Source: Saprospirales bacterium
GTDB taxonomy: Bacteria > Bacteroidota > Bacteroidia > Chitinophagales > Saprospiraceae
Assembly (NCBI GenBank): GCA_003559985.1
Contig: PWJP01000237.1
Location: 1 to 5,745 of the forward strand
Direction of reading: 5' to 3'
Length of the DNA: 5,745 nucleotides
Of this stretch, positions 1 through 5,745 are shown one piece after another. Each line of letters opens with the position of its first letter. The first letter of the stretch is position 1. A model generated the notes under the pieces. The model was given only the letters and a program-made list of their open reading frames with translations, did no database searches and had not been told where the DNA came from. Position numbers and translations under genes: made by a program.

Positions 1-691
1 TAGAAAGTGCCTCTGCTTTTAGGTCAAATTCCCAAACTACAGCTTTGGCCCAGGATGGCATCGGCGGGTCAAAATACTTTATCTCCATGATAAAATGGCC
101 GGCCCATGGATAGACAAAATCGACATTTTCAAATAACTCCGTGATATGGGGATAGATGCGAGACCTGATGTCTTTGTCGAAGGTGATTCGTGTATCGGGG
201 TTGAAAACGCCGTGATATGGCTCCCTGTGGTAAACTATCAGATTTACCGGCTCCATGTGAAAACGCTTCAGGTTGTACAAAAATCTGGCGGCATCGTCTC
301 TGGTCTGCTGGTTATTTTTGAGCAAAAAGGGCTCGTAATCACCGGTTTCAATTACATGTTGAATATCGTTGTAGAGAAATGGAGAGCGGTTTTTACAAAT
401 CCGGTTGGATATCTTTCTCTTTATCTCTGCAATGACCAGACTGTCATCCTCTCTGGTATTATAGCCTCTTATCCTAAGCTTTTTACGGTCGCGCAGTCCC
501 TCTATTTTCTCAAAAACTGCGTGGCGGTGTATGCTGTCGAAATAAATTGAGCGCACAGTATATTGAGGCCTGCCATCCACTCTTTCCGCGTACACATCCG
601 GCCTCAAAAAGGGGCTAAGGGCTGCCCTCACATCGTCTAACAGATGGTTAGGTACCAGGTATTTCCTCTCGTAGCGAAGTTTATATGCCAT
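1..691 (-). CDS. VTC-domain (polyphosphate polymerase-like) protein, 3' end outside window
   Basis: The gene runs off the left edge. 230 codons are visible from ATG 691-689, with no stop. The protein has no signal peptide or membrane segment, so it is probably cytoplasmic. Family signatures of the VTC/TTM tunnel fold appear in order: RYERKYLV (residues 6-13), VRSIYFDS (46-53), KKLRIRGY (70-77), AEIKRK (88-93), a YHREPY strand (154-159), RITFDKDIRS (168-177) and IMEIKY (201-206), then MPSWAK (211-216). Alternating Arg/Lys/Glu on these strands are the residues that line the tunnel in yeast Vtc4, which polymerises ATP gamma-phosphate into polyphosphate. E203 is a candidate metal ligand. The usual domain length suggests only a few tens of residues are missing. 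The start lies 2 nt after the stop of the adaptor gene, which implies co-transcription and possibly coupled translation. Family assignment is strong; actual polyphosphate synthesis is inference, since bacterial VTC-like proteins are mostly untested. Confidence 0.88.
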   Translation of the reverse strand, partial: MAYKLRYERKYLVPNHLLDDVRAALSPFLRPDVYAERVDGRPQYTVRSIYFDSIHRHAVFEKIEGLRDRKKLRIRGYNTREDDSLVIAEIKRKISNRICKNRSPFLYNDIQHVIETGDYEPFLLKNNQQTRDDAARFLYNLKRFHMEPVNLIVYHREPYHGVFNPDTRITFDKDIRSRIYPHITELFENVDFVYPWAGHFIMEIKYFDPPMPSWAKAVVWEFDLKAEALS

Positions 692-693
692 AC

Positions 694-1770
694 TTACATC
701 GGGGATTGAAACAACTTGACTGCGTAATCCCATGGACGGAGACCAACTCCCTCCACCTCTATTTCAACCATTTTGCCGGGCAGCATGGGGTTTGGATTGT
801 TTTTGAACCAGGTCGTAATGAAAACCACCGGCTCACCATTCAACACCTCTGCCACATTGTTAAAGTCATAAACCAGCCCCTCAGCTTTAAATCCATGCGT
901 CTGGTGTCTCATCCTCGCCGGTTGACCGGCCTGGACATAATTTCTATCTCTTAAAAGAACCGGAGCGACACCGACATAGGCCGTGGTGTCAATAACCCGC
1001 ACCAGTACATCTCTCCCCATGTAGTTTCGGTCCAATACCACCTTTCCGTCAATGGGAGCCAAAAGAGTCAATTGCTCCATCCGGCCTTCCAACTGGCGAA
1101 TTCGATCTTTTAAAGCGGACTTGCGGGTCCTGATGAGTTCAATCTGCTCGGGTTTGTCCCCCGTGGTGACAATTTCCAAACGAGCTTCAGCCAGTTCTAC
1201 TTCCTTTTTCCTCATATCCAAATCGTGCTCATCGATCTCCAGTTGCTGTACAGAAATAAGGGAATCAACCATCAACATTCTCGAGCGCTCGAGAATGCGG
1301 CGTTGGTTTTCCACCCTCTCTTTGGCGAGGTCGATCTCTCTTTCAGCCCTTCTCACATCCTCTGCTTTTTGTCCGGTCTTGTAGTACTGCAATTCAGCCC
1401 TGAGTACATCCACCTGACCCTTCAGCTCAGCAATGCGCACTTGTTCGTCATTGGAGTAGAGAAAACCGATGGTATCCCCCTCGGTGACATAACCTTTTCT
1501 GTAGATCTCAGGCCGGAGATTAAAACTCACCACATCTCCCCTCCTGAATTCCGTGACTCCATAAGAGTCAATGGAGCCAGTGAGTTGGTTCCTGATCAGA
1601 GACGACAAACTCCCATCCGGCAGCCGGCTAAGCTCCCACTCCTGTACCGGTTGAATAAGTGCTTTGGTCCTTATTTTATAGGGAAATTCATGCGGAATCA
1701 AGTATAGGGCGGCAAACAAACCACCTATAAACAAGACGAGAAAAATGGTGTACCTCTTTCTTTTCAACAT
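694..1770 (-). CDS. HlyD-family periplasmic adaptor (membrane fusion protein)
   Basis: This is a 358-residue adaptor of the kind that bridges an inner-membrane exporter to an outer-membrane TolC-like channel. Residues 1-7 are basic and 8-25 form a single membrane anchor with no lipobox. A first half lipoyl/barrel-sandwich segment lies near 75-110 (EGDTIGFLYSNDEQ). A long charged alpha-helical hairpin covers about 108-235, and the second half-lipoyl follows (LLAPIDGKVV, 236-245). A beta-barrel comes next, and LPGKMVEIEVE (330-340) is typical of the family end. The hairpin tip carries R162-x3-L166-x6-S173, matching the RLS motif used by AcrA/MacA-type adaptors to contact TolC. The start ATG is preceded by a GA-rich ribosome-binding stretch (GAGGGAG, minus strand, about 5 nt upstream). 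No ABC, RND or TolC partner is in the window. The next gene, 2 nt away, is a VTC-domain protein. Family is secure; the cargo is unknown. Confidence 0.9.
   Translation of the reverse strand: MLKRKRYTIFLVLFIGGLFAALYLIPHEFPYKIRTKALIQPVQEWELSRLPDGSLSSLIRNQLTGSIDSYGVTEFRRGDVVSFNLRPEIYRKGYVTEGDTIGFLYSNDEQVRIAELKGQVDVLRAELQYYKTGQKAEDVRRAEREIDLAKERVENQRRILERSRMLMVDSLISVQQLEIDEHDLDMRKKEVELAEARLEIVTTGDKPEQIELIRTRKSALKDRIRQLEGRMEQLTLLAPIDGKVVLDRNYMGRDVLVRVIDTTAYVGVAPVLLRDRNYVQAGQPARMRHQTHGFKAEGLVYDFNNVAEVLNGEPVVFITTWFKNNPNPMLPGKMVEIEVEGVGLRPWDYAVKLFQSPM
1276..1297. repeat. Perfect 22-bp palindrome inside the adaptor gene
   Basis: The arm at 1276-1286 (CATTCTCGAGC) is followed directly by its exact reverse complement at 1287-1297, with no spacer. 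Base 1275 against 1298 breaks the symmetry. It lies within codons 158-165 of the adaptor, at the tip of the coiled-coil hairpin, and includes R162 of the putative TolC-docking motif. It could be a dimeric protein's binding site, a cruciform or mRNA hairpin, or a by-product of the coding constraint; the sequence cannot separate these. Confidence 0.9.
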
Positions 1771-1856
1771 GCTAGCTCCCTCAGCAATTTACACGCACAA
1801 TTTATCTTCCTGGGACATCCAAATGACGGCTGAACAACCCAATTTTTTTCCAAATA

Positions 1857-1888
1857 CAAATATAGGGACAATATTAATTTATTGTAAA
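1857..1888 (-). promoter_or_regulatory. Candidate Bacteroidota-type promoter for adaptor-VTC operon
   Basis: On the minus strand TATATTTG (1864-1857) fits the TAnnTTTG -7 box of the Bacteroidota primary sigma factor exactly. TTTA (1888-1885) lies 20 nt upstream, a 3-of-4 match to the TTTG -33 box at the preferred distance. Transcription would start near 1850, giving an untranslated leader of about 80 nt before ATG 1770. The surrounding 1771-2023 gap is AT-rich, and I see no gene, hairpin terminator or riboswitch in it. An E. coli-like TATAAT (1893-1888, minus strand) overlaps the -33 box but has no partner I would trust. The presence of a promoter here argues that the protease upstream is a separate transcription unit. 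Confidence 0.42.
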
Positions 1889-2023
1889 TTATAGGTTAAC
1901 GAATAACAGTAGCTAAGCAGATATTTTTAGGAAGTTTTAACCAAATTGTGTGTTCTGAATGAATAATCCTCCTGCAATGAAAGTCGAGTGAAATAACCTG
2001 ACTACTGAGTATTGCTGGGCATT

Positions 2024-3946
2024 TCAATTGGAGGGATTGGCGGAAAAATCAACGTCACCCATTTTTAAGCCAGTGACCTCAAAGAAGTAATCCGGGTCAC
2101 CATTCAGGTCAAAATCAAGTTCGTCCGGCAGCATCTTCCAGGAATCCGAATCGGGAAATTGATCGATTATTTGGAGGATTAGTCTTCTCAAAATCGCAAT
2201 GTCTATAACATTGATTACCCCATCGCCATTCAGATCGGCCGCCTGAAAAGGGTAATCCTCAAGCGGCTCAATATTCAAAATATGACGCCGCATTACAGCG
2301 ATATCCAGGACATTCACCCCATTTCTCGGGTTTACATTTTTTCTAAATGAGAGTTGACAGGCATCCACCACCCCGGCCGGAAGCGACACTTCAAAGTTAA
2401 ATAATCCATCTGCTTCAGTAACCGTTTCCCAGCTCTCATCTCCGCATTCCAGAGTAACTTCAACCATTCCCACTGCCTGACCTGCAGGCGTATTAACAAC
2501 TCCATGAACCAAAAACTCATCAAAAGCGGCCTCCCGCAAGCTGGGGTCCAGAGTCAACTGGCCGGTATTCAATGGATCCAACCAGTCTCTTAATCGCTCG
2601 GAAGAATCATCCCCCAGGTCCCAACTGTAGTAAAGTATGCCACTGTAGGCTAAAAATGTGGAGCATGAGGGATTGCCCCCGTGCAACTGCCCCATAATTC
2701 TACCCTCTGGCGACAAGAGTGGACTCCCTGAGGAACCGGGTTCAAAAGTTCCTGAAGTGAGGTTTTGGCGATAGTGAGATTGTCTGGGTGTCGTCACTCC
2801 GTTGTTCCAGTTTATCTGATTGGGATGCACTCGCAACGATGAACTGTAGAGTGACACTTTTTTTATATCTGCCGATGGGTGATGAATAAGTGCTGTGTTC
2901 TGGGGCAAATAATCCTCCCGCCGATCCCAGCCCAGAAATGGCACCTCAAAATCTCCGGGAAAGTCCTCTGTCAGCTCCAGGAGTAAGAAATCCGTATCGG
3001 GATGACCTGCTCTGAATTCCGCCCCCGTAAGACTAAAAAAACCAGGCTCATCCTGAGGATCGGAACAGCTGAGAGACTCGTAGAAAAAATCAAATCGCCA
3101 CATGTCGTATATAGGAGTAAAGCCATCCATGCAGTGGTAGGCAGTAAGTAAATAGGGAGTGTGGTCTTCTGCCGTGTTATTGATCAATGCTCCACTGCAA
3201 TGACCAATACCCTCTTCAACCACCACCCGGATGCGGTTGATACCATCTTTCACCTCATTAAAAGTCAGACCCTCAGGACAGCTTACATTGATATGGCATT
3301 CCAGTGAAGTCCCAAAGCCAGTTTCATCGGACCGCAACGAGCCGTTGTGGAGATATGCATTGCGCAACGGATTATTCTTCAATATTTCTTCCGTGCGGTC
3401 AGCGCTTCCATTCCACTCCACAACCAATTTACCGCGCTCTTTTTCTGAAAAAACAGGAGTTTGTCTTCTCTCAAATTTCTGGGAACTCTCACTACCGATA
3501 CGGTAATAGTGGATACTTTCTCCGGACTGCAAAAATTCGACATTCAAAAGCAATTCGAGGTCCCTGCCTCCTGTCTCAGCCAAGAGAAATATCACAGCGG
3601 CATTTTCTTCATCAAGAGAAATCACTTCAGCTTCAAACTCCAAAAATGGCATGACACTGGCTGCTACAAAGTGATCGGGCAAATCTGACCTGAGGACATC
3701 ACCAGTCAACTCAATATATTCTCCATCCCCAATGCCCTCATGTGTAAAATACTCACCCTTTTGAAGTAAAGACTGAGCACTGACTTGAAGCAGCATTCCA
3801 AGGGTAAATAAACCCACAAATAAAAACCTGAGGAGGTATTTGCATGCATGAAAACTGCTAATCCGAATTGCAGTGTTCAATCCCAATCTACATACGCTTT
3901 TCAACGATTCAAAAAAAGTGATTTGCACAAGAAACCTATTCAACAT
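2024..3946 (-). CDS. Secreted lysyl-endopeptidase-like serine protease with dockerin-like tail
   Basis: This is a 640-residue preproprotein. A hydrophobic signal core (37-54) ends at VSA-Q (cleavage after A57). A pro-region spans about 58-211. The S1-type domain, about 212-460, closely follows Achromobacter protease I. Catalytic His271 (LTAYHC), Asp319 (TDFLLLEL) and Ser406 (GSSGSP) are present. Cysteines 217, 223, 250, 272, 294 and 428 keep the spacing of its three disulfides (217-428, 223-294, 250-272). The GQLHGG segment (419-424) is also kept, but the position of the lysine-recognising Asp225 reads as Ala433. A carboxypeptidase-regulatory-like sandwich follows (about 478-535). Two dockerin-like repeats come next: a degenerate one at 537-559 and an intact one at 571-593 (D571, N573, D575, D582). 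A GDVD..ANP ending closes the protein. AAAAGG six nt before ATG 3946 supports that start, but the 36-residue n-region is long; TTG codons 21 and 23 are alternatives. Protease identity is firm; substrate preference is unknown. Confidence 0.92.
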   Translation of the reverse strand: MLNRFLVQITFFESLKSVCRLGLNTAIRISSFHACKYLLRFLFVGLFTLGMLLQVSAQSLLQKGEYFTHEGIGDGEYIELTGDVLRSDLPDHFVAASVMPFLEFEAEVISLDEENAAVIFLLAETGGRDLELLLNVEFLQSGESIHYYRIGSESSQKFERRQTPVFSEKERGKLVVEWNGSADRTEEILKNNPLRNAYLHNGSLRSDETGFGTSLECHINVSCPEGLTFNEVKDGINRIRVVVEEGIGHCSGALINNTAEDHTPYLLTAYHCMDGFTPIYDMWRFDFFYESLSCSDPQDEPGFFSLTGAEFRAGHPDTDFLLLELTEDFPGDFEVPFLGWDRREDYLPQNTALIHHPSADIKKVSLYSSSLRVHPNQINWNNGVTTPRQSHYRQNLTSGTFEPGSSGSPLLSPEGRIMGQLHGGNPSCSTFLAYSGILYYSWDLGDDSSERLRDWLDPLNTGQLTLDPSLREAAFDEFLVHGVVNTPAGQAVGMVEVTLECGDESWETVTEADGLFNFEVSLPAGVVDACQLSFRKNVNPRNGVNVLDIAVMRRHILNIEPLEDYPFQAADLNGDGVINVIDIAILRRLILQIIDQFPDSDSWKMLPDELDFDLNGDPDYFFEVTGLKMGDVDFSANPSN

Positions 3947-4223
3947 CTACTACCTTTTTCCAACATATAAACTTACCAACCCCAAAATCCTCATAGAATT
4001 GTAAAGATAGGTATTTTGGGAAAAACAAATACTCAGACCCGCTGTTTTCGTTTATTACAGAGTAAGTACCGGCATGGCATATCATGGGACAGCGACAAAG
4101 GAGTTGCAAAGTTAAAACACCATGCATGCAAAACACCCTTCCACCAACTGAGTTTCTCAGATTTCTCTAAGGCAAGGGAGTTCTTAAGCACAAGAACAAT
4201 GCGTACTTCAAAAAAACAAAGGG
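3947..4223. promoter_or_regulatory. Divergent intergenic region between protease and OmpA-family genes
   Basis: This 277-bp stretch must hold the control signals of both divergent units. On the minus strand TAACTTTG (4114-4107) matches the Bacteroidota -7 consensus, with TTTTG at 4133-4129, but the 14-nt spacer is short and the implied leader of about 155 nt is long. On the plus strand I found no convincing -33/-7 pair for the OmpA-family gene; TATTTTG at 4012-4018 is one base short of the -7 box and has no well-placed upstream box. An 8-bp inverted repeat lies at 3981-4020. Reading frames crossing the region encode nothing recognisable. Confidence 0.45.
3981..4020. repeat. 8-bp inverted repeat in the divergent intergenic region
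   Basis: CCCAAAAT (3981-3988) and ATTTTGGG (4013-4020) are exact reverse complements separated by 24 bp. Their centres are 32 bp apart, about three helical turns, so both arms would face the same side of the helix. Neither strand has a T-run after the structure, so it does not look like an intrinsic terminator. An operator for a regulator acting on one or both divergent genes is possible; chance is a serious alternative for arms this short and AT-rich. Confidence 0.35.
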
Positions 4224-5357
4224 ATGCGCAATAACTTCTCCTGGCAAACTCAACTCAGAAAATGGTCTTTGGGCTGTTTGGCCCTGCTGTTTTTTATTCT
4301 AATCAAGCCAGATATTACCGGTAAACTTTCTGCTCAGAGTCCCATCGCGGTCAGTGAAGATTCAATCCTTTTTGAAAAAACATCCTATTTGATTCTTTTC
4401 AATACGGACTGGGACTACACCCGCTCATTCCCGGAGGAGGAAACCGCAAATTTGATTGAAATTCTGGAAGAGGATCCGGATTTAAGAGTGAGACTCGAAG
4501 CGAGAACGGACAGTGTGGGCGATTACACTTACAACAAAGACCTGGCGACCCGCAGGATGGATTTTGCTAAAAGAGAATTAACGAAAAGAGGCGTTGAAAG
4601 TGGTCGGTTCATTGAAAACGTTTACGGGGAGGACTTCCCTCTGGCCTCGAATATCAGCCGGGAAGGAAGGCAAACAAACCGGTCGGTAAAAGTTGCAGCG
4701 GGCTATCAAACTCCATTTCAGGAAATATCGGGGCGAATGGTTTCGCAGGATGAAGAAAAAAGTGGAATAGCGGGTAAGTTGATTATCGGTTCGCGCTACC
4801 ACCGGGACACTTTTTACACAGACAGCAGCGGAAACTTTGAGTTTGTCGCACCGGCAGGGAAAATTTTCTCCATGGAATTTTACTCCGGGGACCATATTAT
4901 GGAAAGGACTTTTTACAATCTTGCGCGAGAGGAACCTACACTCGGAGAAGTTGCGATAAAAAGGCTGGAAGTGGGTGCCACTTTTTATTTTGAAGACATA
5001 CTATTTATTTCAAACAGGGCGGTTCTCATGCCGGGTTTTCAAGAAGCACTCCCCCGTCTTTTGCGAACTGTGCGTTTTGCTGCAAATTACCGGTTTGAAA
5101 TTCAGGGCCACGTCAACAATCCATTCAGTCCGCCACAACCGCGTGGCACTTTCTACTACGACCTGTCCGAGCGAAGAGCCAGAAAGGTTTATAACTATTT
5201 GGTTGAAAATAGTATCGATTCTACCCGGCTGGAGTGGAAAGCTTACTCCAACTCAAAAATGATATATCCCAGAGCCAGAACTGAAAATGAGATGAAGTAC
5301 AACAGAAGGGTTACAGTCAAAGTCCTGGGCAAGATCGGGGATGAACCGGGCGACTGA
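4224..5357 (+). CDS. OmpA-family envelope protein with two OmpA-like domains
   Basis: This is a 377-residue exported protein. Its signal peptide has basic R2/R12/K13, a hydrophobic core at 15-28 and LSA-Q (cleavage after about A37). The first OmpA-like domain (about 47-158) contains ARTDSVG (93-99), then LATRRMDFAKREL (107-119) and GRQTNRSVKV (148-157). Its D96 and R111 sit 15 residues apart, as do the diaminopimelate-binding Asp and Arg of Acinetobacter OmpA. A beta-sandwich of the carboxypeptidase-regulatory/CNA-B kind covers about 166-245 (the DSSGNFEF turn at 200-207 is typical). The second OmpA-like domain (250-368) has GHVN (295-298) where GHTD is usual, a short inserted loop, LSERRARKVYNYL (314-326) and YNRRVTVKV (359-367). 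No beta-barrel is present, so the protein is probably periplasmic or anchored by partners and links envelope layers to peptidoglycan. An in-frame TAA at 4185-4187, with no start codon between, fixes ATG 4224. The stop is 93 bp before a paralogue in the same direction. Confidence 0.88.
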   Translation: MRNNFSWQTQLRKWSLGCLALLFFILIKPDITGKLSAQSPIAVSEDSILFEKTSYLILFNTDWDYTRSFPEEETANLIEILEEDPDLRVRLEARTDSVGDYTYNKDLATRRMDFAKRELTKRGVESGRFIENVYGEDFPLASNISREGRQTNRSVKVAAGYQTPFQEISGRMVSQDEEKSGIAGKLIIGSRYHRDTFYTDSSGNFEFVAPAGKIFSMEFYSGDHIMERTFYNLAREEPTLGEVAIKRLEVGATFYFEDILFISNRAVLMPGFQEALPRLLRTVRFAANYRFEIQGHVNNPFSPPQPRGTFYYDLSERRARKVYNYLVENSIDSTRLEWKAYSNSKMIYPRARTENEMKYNRRVTVKVLGKIGDEPGD

Positions 5358-5450
5358 CTGGACCGAAGAGTTTTCTAAGTCTCCGGGAAAAGTCTTCAAA
5401 AATTGTTATCTTGGCTTCTAATCCCAAAGCCCGGAAAAACCACTAATTCA

Positions 5451-5745
5451 ATGGCAGCACGAAATTGTAATGGAAACAGCATTTATGGGAAATTAATAGG
5501 TTTGCAATGCTTTCTTGTACTCCTTACTTATGTTCTCTCGCTATCCAGTGCTACCGGACAGTCCGAATACTATTCAGATGGTGACAGCATGTTTGTTGAA
5601 GGCCACACCTTCTTGATCCACTTTGAAACCAACCGCCACGTAACCGACTCGCTTCCGGAAAATGATATCAACAAACTCCTCAGAGCTCTTCGCAACCAAA
5701 CCGAATTTATTGTTAGGATGGAAGCCAGGACAGACAGCGTGGGGA
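5451..5745 (+). CDS. OmpA-family envelope protein, paralogue of previous gene, 3' end outside window
   Basis: 98 codons are visible from ATG 5451 to the right edge, with no stop. A signal peptide is clear: the hydrophobic core runs about 15-33 (LIGLQCFLVLLTYVLSLS) and the end at SSATG-Q suggests cleavage near residue 36. Residues 43-98 align without gaps to residues 44-99 of the upstream gene, 23 of 56 identical by my count, including the closing MEARTDSVG/LEARTDSVG stretch. This is therefore the start of the same N-terminal OmpA-like domain, with D95 at the peptidoglycan-binding Asp position. Whether it also carries the beta-sandwich and second OmpA domain cannot be seen. The 93-bp spacer (5358-5450) lacks a convincing terminator, so the two genes are probably one transcription unit. 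Only weak purine matches precede the ATG, which is normal for Bacteroidota. Confidence 0.85.
   Translation, partial: MAARNCNGNSIYGKLIGLQCFLVLLTYVLSLSSATGQSEYYSDGDSMFVEGHTFLIHFETNRHVTDSLPENDINKLLRALRNQTEFIVRMEARTDSVG

Noticed and set aside
146..550. Plus-strand open frame of 134 codons
   Set aside because: It lies wholly opposite the minus-strand VTC-domain gene, whose motifs are clear, and its product has no recognisable features.
1225..1707. Plus-strand open frame of 160 codons
   Set aside because: It is antisense to the adaptor coiled-coil region; the translation looks like low-information antisense sequence.
3848..3970. 40-codon plus-strand frame preceded by a perfect AGGAGG
   Set aside because: The AGGAGG is the complement of leucine codons in the protease signal region, the product is featureless, and Bacteroidota rarely depend on strong Shine-Dalgarno sites.
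3839..4132. 12-bp inverted repeat, TTTGCATGCATG (3839-3850) and its complement at 4121-4132
   Set aside because: One perfect 12-bp pair is about what chance gives over all position pairs in the window, the core is self-complementary, and one arm is inside coding sequence.
3936..4136. 66-codon minus-strand frame overlapping the protease start
   Set aside because: Its composition is odd for a protein, no domain is visible, and it overlaps the better supported start of the protease.
4016..4234. 72-codon plus-strand frame before the OmpA-family gene
   Set aside because: No signal, domain or ribosome-binding site is visible; it overlaps the start of the real gene and fills a region that must contain regulatory DNA.
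5382..5435. TCCGGG/CCCGGA inverted repeat as a terminator between the OmpA-family genes
   Set aside because: The stem is only 6 bp with a 42-nt loop and is followed by an A-run, not a T-run.

Overview
The window looks like chromosomal DNA of a Bacteroidota bacterium, most plausibly a Saprospiria/Lewinella-like lineage. Three things point there. Two signal peptides end in the 'SAQS' or 'TGQS' style common in the phylum. The protease carries a C-terminal tail with two dockerin-like repeats, an 'SW' motif and a closing 'GDVD..ANP' that I know from secreted Saprospiraceae proteins. One promoter candidate fits the Bacteroidota pattern (TTTG-like box, about 20 nt, TAnnTTTG). This is a judgement from familiarity, with no search behind it.

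Layout: the left two thirds is on the minus strand and the right third on the plus strand, with a divergent intergenic region at 3947-4223. Reading the minus strand from the centre to the left edge there are three genes. The first is a large secreted serine protease of the lysyl-endopeptidase type (2024-3946). After a 253-bp gap with its own promoter candidate comes a HlyD-type periplasmic adaptor (694-1770). Only 2 nt later starts a VTC-type polyphosphate polymerase domain protein (1-691), cut by the window edge. Reading right from the centre there are two tandem, paralogous OmpA-family envelope proteins, 4224-5357 complete and 5451-5745 cut by the edge.

How they fit together: the adaptor and the VTC protein are almost certainly co-transcribed, and they form the most intriguing unit here. 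It joins a membrane-fusion protein with an apparently intact TolC-docking motif to a nucleotide-using, polyphosphate-making type of domain, with more of the operon presumably beyond the left edge. The protease is probably transcribed separately. It keeps the catalytic triad and all three disulfide pairs of Achromobacter protease I, but appears to have lost the aspartate that sets lysine specificity. The OmpA-family pair probably tethers the outer membrane to peptidoglycan. The first protein has two OmpA-like domains around a beta-sandwich, and only its N-terminal domain keeps both canonical peptidoglycan-binding residues.

No rRNA, tRNA, CRISPR array, insertion sequence or convincing intrinsic terminator was seen. 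The most unusual non-coding signal is a perfect 22-bp palindrome inside the adaptor gene.
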